Below are positions 25,193 through 34,099 of a DNA stretch of 34,099 nt, in pieces. The notes beneath the pieces are model-generated. The model saw nothing but the letters and a program-made list of their open reading frames with translations, made no database searches and had not been told where the DNA came from. Both the position numbers and the translations under genes were made by a program. Where the stretch lies: positions 1 to 34,099 of the forward strand of contig JAQWRQ010000053.1 in NCBI GenBank assembly GCA_029243595.1. The letters run 5' to 3'. The stretch is from Gammaproteobacteria bacterium. Its GTDB lineage: Bacteria > Pseudomonadota > Gammaproteobacteria > PS1 > Pseudothioglobaceae. Positions within the stretch are counted from its first letter, which is position 1. Every line of letters begins with the position of its first letter.

Positions 25193-27307
25193 TTATACCG
25201 GGGTAAAGACCATTTGCCGGTCATCTAAGCTAACTGAGGCGACCTGAATTTTAATCGTATCGCCGAGCTGGAAAGTTCTTCCTGTGCGCTCGCCCTTTAA
25301 CTGATGATGAACATCGTCAAAAATATAATAATCATCTTTCATGTCACGCATAGCAATCATACCTTCAACAAACACATCGGTCAATTCGATAAAGATACCA
25401 AAACCAGCAACACCAGAAATGACACCATTAAAGGTGTCTCCAACTTTGTCGCGCATGTATTCACACTTAAGCCATTGCTCTACATCGCGCGAAGCATCAT
25501 CTGCTCTGCGCTCTGTTACTGATAAGTGTGCACCAGTTTCAATCATTTTTTTACTTGGCTTTCTTTTATTTTTATCAAGCACACGATTGATTGCACGGTG
25601 CACCAAAAGATCAGGGTATCTTCTAATGGGTGAAGTGAAATGCGTATAGTCATCAAATGCCAAGCCAAAGTGACCTTCATTTGCAGGCGTATATACGGCT
25701 TGCTTCATAGTGCGAAGCACAACAGTTTTAATAACATTCTCATCATCACGGCCTTTAGCATCTTCCAATACTTTAGCAAAGTGTTTTGATTCAGGTTGTA
25801 CGCCACCCTCAAGTGTTAAACCAATTGCCGTTAAAAACTGACGCGTTGTTTCTACTTTTTCAGCCGTAGGCTTAGGGTGGATTCGGTAAAGGAAGTCTTC
25901 TTCATTGTGCGCCAAGAACTTGGCTGTGGCTTGGTTAGCCATCAGCATGCATTCTTCAATAAGCTTGTGTGCATCGTTACGAGAACGGGCAACAATATCA
26001 TCAATCTTACCGTTATCATTAAATAAAATTTGTGACTCAATACGATCAAAATCCATCACCCCGCGCTTGGTTCTGGCTGCTTTAAGTGTTTTATATAAAT
26101 CGTACAAGGTATTTAGATTGTCTAACACCGGCGCGTATTCATTGGTTAATGCCTGGTCATGATGTTCTAAGATTTGACTAACTTTGGTATAAGTCAAACG
26201 CGCGTGGGATAGCATAACTGCTGGGTAGAATTTATAATCAAGCAAATTACCTTCAGAGTCAATATTCATCTCACAAGTCATGCACAGGCGCTCTACGTCT
26301 GGATTGATTGAGCACAATCCATTTGATAAAGCTTCAGGCAACATAGGCACGACGCGACGTGGGAAATACACTGAATTACCACGATCAATGGCATCACTGT
26401 CTAGATCTGAACCTTCCTTTACATAATGTGAAACATCAGCAATAGCAACGACTAACTTCCAACCCTTATTGGTTGGCTCAGCAAACACAGCATCATCAAA
26501 ATCACGTGAATCTTCGCCATCAATAGTGACAAGCTTCATATCAGTAATATCAATACGGCCTTTTTTATCTTCGTCGGTAACAGTTGTAGGTAATTTAGCT
26601 GTTTGTGCTAGCGCTTCCTCTGAAAAATCAACCGGGATGCCATTACGATAAAGTGCAGAATCAGTTTCTACACCCTCATCCATATAGTTGCCTAAAATTT
26701 GAGTAATCTTACCAACCGCTAGACTTTTGAATGTTGGTGATTTTATAATCTCAACAATAACGATTTGCTCATCGGTGTTGTCTTCAGTCACTTCAGAAAT
26801 ATTGATCTTGTTACGAATGCGTTTATCATCTACAACAACGTAAGCATCATCCTGATCTAGGTGTAAACGACCCACAACGGTTTTAATACTTTCAATGACT
26901 TTAACAATTTGTGCATCGCCACGTTGATTAAGCAGGCGAGCTTTAACCTTGTCACCATGAAAGACCAGCTGCATTTCTTTTGAAGAAAGACGTAAATCCT
27001 TACCTCCTTCCTCTAGTTTGATAAAACCAAAACCTTTAGGATTGGCAATCACTGTCCCTGTCATTATTCCGCTTTTACCGCTAAAAATACTGAATACGCC
27101 CTCTCGATCGCAGCTAAGCTGCTGATCACGAACCATGGCTTTTAGTCGATGTGTTAGTGGTTTTTTTTGTTTTCCATCAACTTTTAATAAATCGTACAGG
27201 TCAAATTTATTTAAAGGCTTTTCTTTAATAAATTCAAGAATATATTCCCTTGATGGAATCGGGTTATCGTATTTCTCTGATTCTCTCTTTTGGTGGGGGT
27301 CACTCAT
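25193..27307 (-). CDS. rnr: Ribonuclease R
   Basis: A 704-residue RNB-family 3'-5' exoribonuclease that degrades structured RNA and takes part in quality control. Order: winged-helix N terminus (about 15-70, YILEFIKEKPLNKFDLYDLL), cold-shock domains with MTGTVIANPKGFGFIKLEE, the RNB domain with catalytic Asp residues in DGEDSRDFDDAVFAE, PIRRYPDLLVHRAI and the C-terminal S1 domain (GVISGVAGFGIFIEL to DRQMVFTPV). The protein ends with the S1 domain. E. coli RNase R (813 residues) has a further Lys-rich tail, absent here. It starts three bases after purA. The arrangement purA-rnr is conserved in gammaproteobacteria. Confidence 0.96.
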   Translation of the reverse strand: MSDPHQKRESEKYDNPIPSREYILEFIKEKPLNKFDLYDLLKVDGKQKKPLTHRLKAMVRDQQLSCDREGVFSIFSGKSGIMTGTVIANPKGFGFIKLEEGGKDLRLSSKEMQLVFHGDKVKARLLNQRGDAQIVKVIESIKTVVGRLHLDQDDAYVVVDDKRIRNKINISEVTEDNTDEQIVIVEIIKSPTFKSLAVGKITQILGNYMDEGVETDSALYRNGIPVDFSEEALAQTAKLPTTVTDEDKKGRIDITDMKLVTIDGEDSRDFDDAVFAEPTNKGWKLVVAIADVSHYVKEGSDLDSDAIDRGNSVYFPRRVVPMLPEALSNGLCSINPDVERLCMTCEMNIDSEGNLLDYKFYPAVMLSHARLTYTKVSQILEHHDQALTNEYAPVLDNLNTLYDLYKTLKAARTKRGVMDFDRIESQILFNDNGKIDDIVARSRNDAHKLIEECMLMANQATAKFLAHNEEDFLYRIHPKPTAEKVETTRQFLTAIGLTLEGGVQPESKHFAKVLEDAKGRDDENVIKTVVLRTMKQAVYTPANEGHFGLAFDDYTHFTSPIRRYPDLLVHRAINRVLDKNKRKPSKKMIETGAHLSVTERRADDASRDVEQWLKCEYMRDKVGDTFNGVISGVAGFGIFIELTDVFVEGMIAMRDMKDDYYIFDDVHHQLKGERTGRTFQLGDTIKIQVASVSLDDRQMVFTPV

Positions 27308-27310
27308 AAT

Positions 27311-28645
<1,335 letters not shown>

Positions 28646-28652
28646 TTAATAT

Positions 28653-29606
28653 TTATTGTGCTTGAGATAAAAACTTTAAATCAAACGAAAAACCGGTTGC
28701 TGCACGCGCTTGCCCAAAAGAGGCACTTAAACCATTGTAGCGGCCACCTTGTGCTAATGCTTTTGAATAATTCTCGTTATAAGCTGAAAACACAACACCG
28801 GTGTGATACTCGTAAGCTTTTAGTTCAGCCAGATCAAACATAACCTCAACGCCGACTGCATTCAATTGGGTGTTAATCTTGATTAAGTCTTGGATTGCTG
28901 ATTTTGCTTTGGGTAAATCAGCAAAGATTTTTAGCGCGCCGTCTAGTACATTAGCGCCGCCCTCTAATTTCATCAAAGCAATAAATTTATCAGCACTACT
29001 TAAAGTATTGTTGCTTAAGAACACATCTAAATCTGGTGCTGAACGTCTGGCAAAAATTTGCCTTAGTATTGACACTTGCTCACCAGTCAAATCTTCTCGC
29101 TCAATCAAGGCATTGAAAATCGCCACATTGCCTAAACTCAATACAATTGGGTCAATTGATAATAATTTTAGACTCTCAAGCATTAGCTCAATCGCCTCGA
29201 CATCGGCTGAAATATCGTCAGAACCATATAGCTCAGCACCCGCTTGGATTGGTGAGCGAGAGGCATAAAAATCATCTGCCTTGGTTTGTAAAATGGCGTT
29301 TACATAGCAATACTTCTCAACTTTATTGCTTGCTTTTTTTGCATCAATACGGGCGATTTGCGGAGTGATATCAGCATGCACACCAAGCATTTTTCCACTC
29401 ACAGGATCTAAGAATTTAAAGGTTTTTTCATCCACTGAATCTGAAGTTAATAATAGTGAATCTACATATTCAACCATTGGCGGAATAACCAAGCCAAAAC
29501 CCTTGTCAGCATATAAATCTAAAAGTGCTCGACGCACAGACTCAAACGCTAGCGCTCGATCACCAGTGAGTTCATCAATACCTTCAGGTAATTGCCAAGT
29601 ACTCAT
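28653..29606 (-). CDS. hisZ: ATP phosphoribosyltransferase regulatory subunit HisZ
   Basis: A 317-residue paralogue of histidyl-tRNA synthetase that pairs with a short HisG to form the first enzyme of histidine synthesis and to carry histidine feedback. It shows LPEGIDELTGDRALAFE, then DKGFGLVIPPMVEY, VDEKTFKFLDPVSGKMLGVHADITPQIARI (motif 2-like), RSPIQAGAELYGS, and the C-terminal YHTGVVFSAYNENY and ALAQGGRYNGL. Its presence predicts a short-form HisG elsewhere. It is shorter than many proteobacterial HisZ proteins (about 380-400 residues) and ends just after the ATGFSFDLKFL block, so the last sub-domain is missing. Its place between hflC and purA is the conserved one in Pseudomonas and relatives. 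Histidyl-tRNA synthetase itself is excluded by the missing HisRS motif 1 and anticodon domain. Confidence 0.92.
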   Translation of the reverse strand: MSTWQLPEGIDELTGDRALAFESVRRALLDLYADKGFGLVIPPMVEYVDSLLLTSDSVDEKTFKFLDPVSGKMLGVHADITPQIARIDAKKASNKVEKYCYVNAILQTKADDFYASRSPIQAGAELYGSDDISADVEAIELMLESLKLLSIDPIVLSLGNVAIFNALIEREDLTGEQVSILRQIFARRSAPDLDVFLSNNTLSSADKFIALMKLEGGANVLDGALKIFADLPKAKSAIQDLIKINTQLNAVGVEVMFDLAELKAYEYHTGVVFSAYNENYSKALAQGGRYNGLSASFGQARAATGFSFDLKFLSQAQ

Positions 29607-29618
29607 ACAAGTAATGCT

Positions 29619-30476
29619 TTATTTAACTTCTGGGTTAAAGTGACGGAAAAACTCCGTATTTGGGTTTAACACCATAATGTCGTTATTTTGGCCAAATGAT
29701 TTTTTATAAGACTCTAACGAACGATAGAACGAATAAAAATCTGCATTTTGGTTATAGGCCTGTGCGTAGTTATTAGCAGATACCGCATCGCCCTCACCTC
29801 GAATTATCTCAGAATCACGATATGCATTCGCTAGAATAATCGTGCGCTCTTTGTCTGCTGCCGCTCGGATGATCTCAGCCTCTTCTGCACCCTTAGATCT
29901 GAAATCTTTGGCTACACGATGACGCTCTGCTTGCATACGACGATAAACCGAGTTCGACACTTCTTGCGATAGGTCGATACGCTTAATACGAACATCAATA
30001 ATTTTAATACCGAATTCACCAATGTCTTGATTGGCCAACTTGAGAATGTTGGACATAATCTCACTACGCTCACCTGAAACCACATCAGCAATGGTACGCT
30101 TAGAGAATTCACTCTTAAGGCCGGTTTTGATAATCTGCGCTAAACGATTATTAGTCCTGGCTATATTACCACCCGTTGATTTGTAAAATTGCTCAGCATC
30201 GACAATACGCCATTTAACGTACGAGTCTACAATTACGTTTTTCTTTTCACCTGTTAAGAAGCGCTCTGCTGGCGCATCTAAAGTTTGAATACGATTATCA
30301 AACTTCACCACGTTATTAACAAACGGTGTTTTAAATTTAAGGCCCGGCGTACTTTCAACCGTTACAATTTCACCTAGGCGCAACTTAAGGGCTACTTGGG
30401 TTTCATTAACTGTATATAGCGCTGAACTCAATACTAAGAACAAAACCGCACCAATGATTACAAATATTTTTTGCAT
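29619..30476 (-). CDS. hflC: FtsH protease modulator HflC
   Basis: A 285-residue SPFH/prohibitin-type protein with a single N-terminal membrane anchor (about residues 4-21) and the bulk in the periplasm. Typical sequence: LYTVNETQVALKLRLGEI, GLKFKTPFVNNVVKFDNRIQTLDAP, DSYVKWRIVDAEQFY, and a long charged helix (RRMQAERHRVAKDFRSKGAEEAEIIRAAADKER) of the coiled-coil part. With HflK it forms a large cage around FtsH and limits its proteolysis of membrane proteins. Its ATG shares one base with the hflK stop, so the two subunits are made together. Length is a little below E. coli HflC (334). Confidence 0.95.
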   Translation of the reverse strand: MQKIFVIIGAVLFLVLSSALYTVNETQVALKLRLGEIVTVESTPGLKFKTPFVNNVVKFDNRIQTLDAPAERFLTGEKKNVIVDSYVKWRIVDAEQFYKSTGGNIARTNNRLAQIIKTGLKSEFSKRTIADVVSGERSEIMSNILKLANQDIGEFGIKIIDVRIKRIDLSQEVSNSVYRRMQAERHRVAKDFRSKGAEEAEIIRAAADKERTIILANAYRDSEIIRGEGDAVSANNYAQAYNQNADFYSFYRSLESYKKSFGQNNDIMVLNPNTEFFRHFNPEVK

Positions 30477-31636
30477 TATCTAACCTCCCTATTACGGAAA
30501 ACATTTCTGACATTACCTCTTGAATTATCTTGCCCTGGCTGAGCTTCTTGGATAATCACTTCAGTACGTGTTTTTTTAGCATCAATTAATTTATCAATCG
30601 GTAAATACATCATGCTGTTGGCTTTTGAATCAACCACTACCTTGCTAGTGTTGGCTAATACATTTTCCATGGTTTCACGATACAAGCGCTCTCTGGTAAC
30701 TTCAGGTGCTTTTTCATACTCTGCTAAGATTTGGCCAAAACGTGACGCTTCACCTTCAGACTTAGAAACAACTTCAGATTTATAAGCTTTAGATTCTTCG
30801 AGCATACGCGCAGCTTTACCACGAGATTTTGGCAAAATATCATTGGCATACGTTTGCGCTTCATTAATTAAACGTTGTTTGTCTTCACGTGCTTTTACTG
30901 CATCACTAAATGAAGCTTGTACCTGCTCTGGTGGCTGTGCGTCTTGCATGTTTACCGTGGTAATGTGCAAACCGATTTGATAACTATTCAGTAACTCTTG
31001 AGATCTTTCTTTAATACTGTCAGCAATTGCCACACGACCTTCAGTTAAGATGTAATCCATGGTGTTTTTACCTACCACTTGACGAATCGCACTTTCGACT
31101 ACATGACGAAGCGTTGCATCAGGATTAGCCACATTAAATAAATAAGCTTGCACATCGTTAATTTTGTACTGTACTGCGAATTTAGCATCAATCATATTTT
31201 CATCTTTAGTCAACATTAAAGATTCAGACGACACGTTGCCACCACGACGGTTACTAACAGCATCACGATAACCAATTTGCGCTGTTCTGATTTGTTCAAC
31301 GTTAATGCGGTTTAAACTTTCAATCGGAAACGGAAGATGCCAGTGTGGCCCTTGACCTGTTTCTTCTTGGAAAGCACCAAAACGTAACACCACGCCTTTT
31401 TCAGCAGGATCAATAATATAAATACCAGATAAAGTCCAAACCAATAAAGCTAGGATAAAAATGTATTTAAACCCACCTGTTGGTGGTGTGACAGATTTTT
31501 GAGAACCTGATGCTGGTTTTCCACCAAAAATACCACTAAATTTGTTTTTAAAATCTTTAATCACCTCGTCCAATTCTGGTGGTGTTTGACCGTTACCGCC
31601 CCAAGGACTTTGATTGTTGTTGTCGTTCCAAGCCAT
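30476..31636 (-). CDS. hflK: FtsH protease modulator HflK
   Basis: A 386-residue partner of HflC. The N terminus is Gly/Asn/Pro-rich (NDNNNQSPWGGNGQTPPELDEV) and cytoplasmic, followed by one membrane segment (about residues 56-75, FKYIFILALLVWTLSGIYI). The periplasmic SPFH domain has AEKGVVLRFG, GPHWHLPFPIE, MLTKDENMIDAKFAVQYKI and a long helical region (DKQRLINEAQTYANDILPKS). The start ATG has GGAAG seven bases upstream. It is first in the hflK-hflC-hisZ-purA-rnr-nhaA series. In many gammaproteobacteria hfq and hflX precede hflK; here the divergent lptD does, 192 bp away. Confidence 0.95.
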   Translation of the reverse strand: MAWNDNNNQSPWGGNGQTPPELDEVIKDFKNKFSGIFGGKPASGSQKSVTPPTGGFKYIFILALLVWTLSGIYIIDPAEKGVVLRFGAFQEETGQGPHWHLPFPIESLNRINVEQIRTAQIGYRDAVSNRRGGNVSSESLMLTKDENMIDAKFAVQYKINDVQAYLFNVANPDATLRHVVESAIRQVVGKNTMDYILTEGRVAIADSIKERSQELLNSYQIGLHITTVNMQDAQPPEQVQASFSDAVKAREDKQRLINEAQTYANDILPKSRGKAARMLEESKAYKSEVVSKSEGEASRFGQILAEYEKAPEVTRERLYRETMENVLANTSKVVVDSKANSMMYLPIDKLIDAKKTRTEVIIQEAQPGQDNSRGNVRNVFRNREVR

Positions 31637-31828
31637 TTATTGCTTCCATGTAGTATAAAACCTGAGTTATTTTACCCAAACTATCTCTTAATAAGGTGAC
31701 TAATACATACTTGAAATATAAGATTATTTGCCAACCAATAGTGAAACCAGAACGCTGTAAGCATAAGCCTTAATATAGCTGATAGATGGTGTTAAAATAA
31801 ATGAAATTTATAAGCAAAACAAACAATT
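31637..31828. other. Divergent hflK-lptD intergenic region
   Basis: A 192-bp AT-rich gap, the largest in the window. I see no tRNA, small-RNA terminator or repeat in it. It should hold the promoters of hflK (minus) and lptD (plus); only the latter gives a reasonable candidate. A 35-codon plus-strand frame from ATG 31801 overlaps the lptD start in another frame and is not credible as a gene. Confidence 0.6.
31770..31798 (+). promoter_or_regulatory. Candidate promoter for lptD
   Basis: Plus strand TTAATA (31770-31775), 17 bases, TAAAAT (31793-31798): 4/6 and 5/6 matches. Transcription would start near 31805, about 24 bases before the GTG. AT-rich sequence makes chance matches likely. Confidence 0.28.
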
Positions 31829-34099
31829 GTGAAAAAACAACTGGTTCTTTATTTTCTCGTTCTATTAATAAGTACTCCTTCATACAGTGGCTGCAAGATG
31901 ACGAGTAATGGAGACAGAGTCTGCGGACCTAAGGCGGACGAAATAACAACCACAGAACCATCTTCAAGTATATTTTCTTTTTGGGATAGTGAAAAAGATG
32001 CTAACACTGAAAACCAAGAAGTTAGTGAAAACAATAAAGACGATAAAAAGCAAACTGATAACAACAAAAGCGTAGCTAACAATAAGAAAGACGTTACTCC
32101 TATTGTTAATCAAAAAGTTGAAGTTGCCAAGCAAACTCAAGAAGATAAAGTTGTTATAAAACCCTATCCAGAAATAAAAGCATATGCCCCAGGCGTGACA
32201 CTTAGTTGTACACAAGAGTCGCTACTTTTTCCCAAGCAAACACTCTCTACCGACACTGAAAGCCTAGATGTACTTGCTGATCGAAGTGAGATCAGCAAAA
32301 AAGACAGCTATCTATTAACTGGAAACGTCTCTCTCAACTCCAGTGACTATTACCTAGCAGCAGACAAGGTTAACATTATAAAGTCTAGCAAAACCTCCAC
32401 AGCGAGTGGCAACGTAAAATTCCAAGATAATGAATTAATGTTTACCGGTAACAAAGCCGTTATTAAAAAACAAGATGGCATTACTCACACCACACTTGAT
32501 CAAGTCAATTTTCACTACCCAGCCTCTAAAATTAATGGCCAAGCGCAAAAAGTAACTAATGACGGCACTCAGCAAGTATTTAGTTCGGCTAGCTACAGCT
32601 TGTGCCCATTAGGCAACACAGACTGGCGCATGAAAGCTGATCAAATCACGCTTAATTCAAAAACCAATAGAGGTACCGCTGAAGATGTTACAGTAGAGTT
32701 TTTAGGTGTGCCGATTTTCTACTCGCCTTATCATGAGTGGGTACTAGAAGGACGAGGCTCCGGCTTTTTAGCGCCAAGTTTTGGTAGTTATGACGAGTCT
32801 GTCGCCAGTGAAGAAAACAACTACCAAGTAAGAATTCCTTATTATTTTAATATTGCGCCTGATCGTGATTTATTGCTAACTCTAAACCATCTGTCAAGTA
32901 GAGGTAGCATCGTAGAAGGTGTCTATCGACAACTCATTGCTAAAGGTGATTATTGGAAAGAAGGTCGGTTTGAAGTTGAAGGTCACTACTTAAACGAAGA
33001 CGATATTACTAACAATAAGCGCTGGTTGTTAAATTCAAAAATCAACCTTTCTGTTAATGATAAAATCGATATTAATATTGCTACCAATCGAGTATCAGAT
33101 GCTGATTACTTTAAAGATATAGCACATAACAATACCTCCGCCTCGTCACTACACTCACAGATTGACACATCTTACAAAGATGATGAACGCAACCTGGCTT
33201 TGTCTTTATTTGCAGAAACCGAACAATTAGTTAATGGTGGCAGTGCGGCTTACACGCGTGCACCGGAATTATCGATTTCAAAAAGTTTCGAGGGTTTGAG
33301 TGGTCGTAATATCAACTTATCATTGGTTAGTACAAAATTTGCACATAATAACGCTAGCGAAACTACTGGTGTACGTACACACGCTCAGGCTGGATTTAAA
33401 CGCTCAATATCAACTAATGCTTATTCATTAACCCCGAGTTTAAATTTATCAACTACAGATTACGCACTTAATAATAGTGCCGACCAAGATCGCTCTATCT
33501 ATAGTTTTGGCATCGACTCAAAGCTATTCTTAGAAAGAGAGACAAACCTTTTCGGTATCGATTTAATTCAAACCTTAACACCAAGGTTAGCATACAACTA
33601 TACGCCCAACAAAAATCAAGATGCTTTGCCAAATTTTGACTCAGCCGATAAAAATGACTCTTATGAAAGCCTATTCTCTGGCCAAAAATACACAGGTATC
33701 GACAGAATCAACAAAGCCAATGACTTTACCTTTGGTTTAGAATCAGACTTTATTGACGAGGAAACCGGAAATACTTACGCAAGCTTAAAGGCCGCACAAA
33801 CCCTCTACGGTGATGAGATTAGCGCTAAAGGTAGCAATAGAAAATATTCTGATATTGCCGCTTCTGCCGACTTTGCATGGAGTAATCTTGCCTTCAACAA
33901 TGCGTTGCAATACGATCTAGAAACCAGCAAGATTGATAAGCGTGATAGTGCAATTACTTACCAACTTAATCCTAGAAAATTCTTAACCATAGCGCACCAC
34001 GATGACAACAATGTTAAATCAGCCGAACTATATGGTGCCTACCCAATCAATACTCAGATGCATGTTTTTGCTGGTGTTAATCGCTCTATCACTGATTCA
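31829..34099 (+). CDS. lptD: LPS-assembly protein LptD (5' part, runs off the window)
   Basis: 757 codons are open to the window edge. LptD is the outer-membrane beta-barrel that, with LptE, inserts lipopolysaccharide into the outer leaflet. The start is GTG 31829: an in-frame TAA at 31811 excludes longer forms, and it gives a signal peptide (KKQLVLYFLVLLISTPSYS). Residues about 50-110 are a low-complexity Asn/Lys/Asp/Glu-rich linker. The OstA/LptA-like jellyroll covers about 125-260 (LTGNVSLNSSDYYLAADKV, SGNVKFQDN). Then come SLCPLGNTDWRM (Cys259, matching Cys173 of E. coli), the hallmark FLGVPIFYSPYHEW near 292-305, GSGFLAPSFGS, IPYYFNIAPDRDLLLTLNHLS, and barrel strands. Cys22 and Cys32 near the mature N terminus and Cys127 are further candidates for disulfides. 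The C-terminal barrel half is not seen; surA and pdxA usually follow. Confidence 0.93.
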   Translation, partial: MKKQLVLYFLVLLISTPSYSGCKMTSNGDRVCGPKADEITTTEPSSSIFSFWDSEKDANTENQEVSENNKDDKKQTDNNKSVANNKKDVTPIVNQKVEVAKQTQEDKVVIKPYPEIKAYAPGVTLSCTQESLLFPKQTLSTDTESLDVLADRSEISKKDSYLLTGNVSLNSSDYYLAADKVNIIKSSKTSTASGNVKFQDNELMFTGNKAVIKKQDGITHTTLDQVNFHYPASKINGQAQKVTNDGTQQVFSSASYSLCPLGNTDWRMKADQITLNSKTNRGTAEDVTVEFLGVPIFYSPYHEWVLEGRGSGFLAPSFGSYDESVASEENNYQVRIPYYFNIAPDRDLLLTLNHLSSRGSIVEGVYRQLIAKGDYWKEGRFEVEGHYLNEDDITNNKRWLLNSKINLSVNDKIDINIATNRVSDADYFKDIAHNNTSASSLHSQIDTSYKDDERNLALSLFAETEQLVNGGSAAYTRAPELSISKSFEGLSGRNINLSLVSTKFAHNNASETTGVRTHAQAGFKRSISTNAYSLTPSLNLSTTDYALNNSADQDRSIYSFGIDSKLFLERETNLFGIDLIQTLTPRLAYNYTPNKNQDALPNFDSADKNDSYESLFSGQKYTGIDRINKANDFTFGLESDFIDEETGNTYASLKAAQTLYGDEISAKGSNRKYSDIAASADFAWSNLAFNNALQYDLETSKIDKRDSAITYQLNPRKFLTIAHHDDNNVKSAELYGAYPINTQMHVFAGVNRSITDS

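Noticed and set aside
28870-29268. 132-codon plus-strand frame inside hisZ
   Set aside because: Antisense shadow of hisZ, with no promoter or ribosome-binding site.
31801-31908. 35-codon plus-strand frame with ATG just before lptD
   Set aside because: Overlaps the lptD signal-peptide region in another frame, ends early and has no ribosome-binding site or recognisable motif. A leader peptide cannot be excluded but has no support.
31849-32215. Two hydrophobic minus-strand frames opposite the lptD N terminus
   Set aside because: They are the complement of the Asn/Lys/Asp-rich linker, whose reverse reads as Phe/Leu/Ile/Val; not real membrane proteins.

Overview
The window is an ordinary, densely packed stretch of bacterial chromosome. 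Every gene family I recognise is of the gammaproteobacterial type: MetH, a split riboflavin operon with NusB, YbiT, FtsW/MurG, BioB, adenylylatable GlnA, HemF, TsaC, XerC, HtpG, TrmJ, SuhB, RmuC, RNase T, IlvD, NhaA, RNase R, PurA, HisZ, HflKC and LptD. The DNA is clearly AT-rich by eye, gaps are mostly 0-60 bp, and many genes overlap. A TusA-type sulfur carrier, HisZ, long NhaA and AT-rich compact gammaproteobacterial genes would fit a marine sulfur-oxidising SUP05/Thioglobus-like bacterium or relative. That assignment is inference; no gene here proves it. I see no tRNA, rRNA, CRISPR array, insertion sequence, prophage or integron, and no gap longer than 200 bp.

Layout. 1-123 is the 3' end of metH. 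126-5399 (minus) is one probable transcript: ybiT, yihY, ribE, ribBX, ribH, nusB and a BFD-like Fe-S protein. 5521-7678 (plus) is an ftsW-murG pair outside its usual dcw cluster. 7650-10114 (minus) holds bioB and glnA, separated by a strong terminator. 10250-12836 (minus) is xerC-tsaC-hemF-tusA. 12896-14749 (plus) is htpG behind a sigma-32-like promoter. trmJ (minus) and suhB (plus) diverge from a 14-bp gap. 16353-18873 (minus) is a HAD phosphatase, rmuC and a YciK-like SDR. plsC (plus) converges on a TolC-like gene, which sits below rnt and a short ArgA-like acetyltransferase (minus). ilvD (plus) has a good sigma-70 promoter. 23824-31636 (minus) is the conserved hflK-hflC-hisZ-purA-rnr block plus nhaA. 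lptD (plus) starts with GTG at 31829 and runs off the window.

How the genes work together. Most are housekeeping: riboflavin synthesis, septal peptidoglycan synthesis, nitrogen assimilation, haem, biotin, branched-chain amino acid and purine synthesis, RNA modification and turnover, membrane quality control and LPS export. The operons are tightly coupled, with TAATG or ATGA stop-start overlaps at eight junctions.

I found no convincing undescribed multi-gene system. The points most worth a second look are the RibBX protein with a dead RibA half, the short ArgA-like acetyltransferase with a TTG start, the BFD protein with an altered cysteine pattern, the orphan divergent TolC-like protein, the HAD enzyme that resembles MupP more than Gph, the sigma-32-like htpG promoter, a palindrome upstream of glnA, and the displaced ftsW-murG pair.
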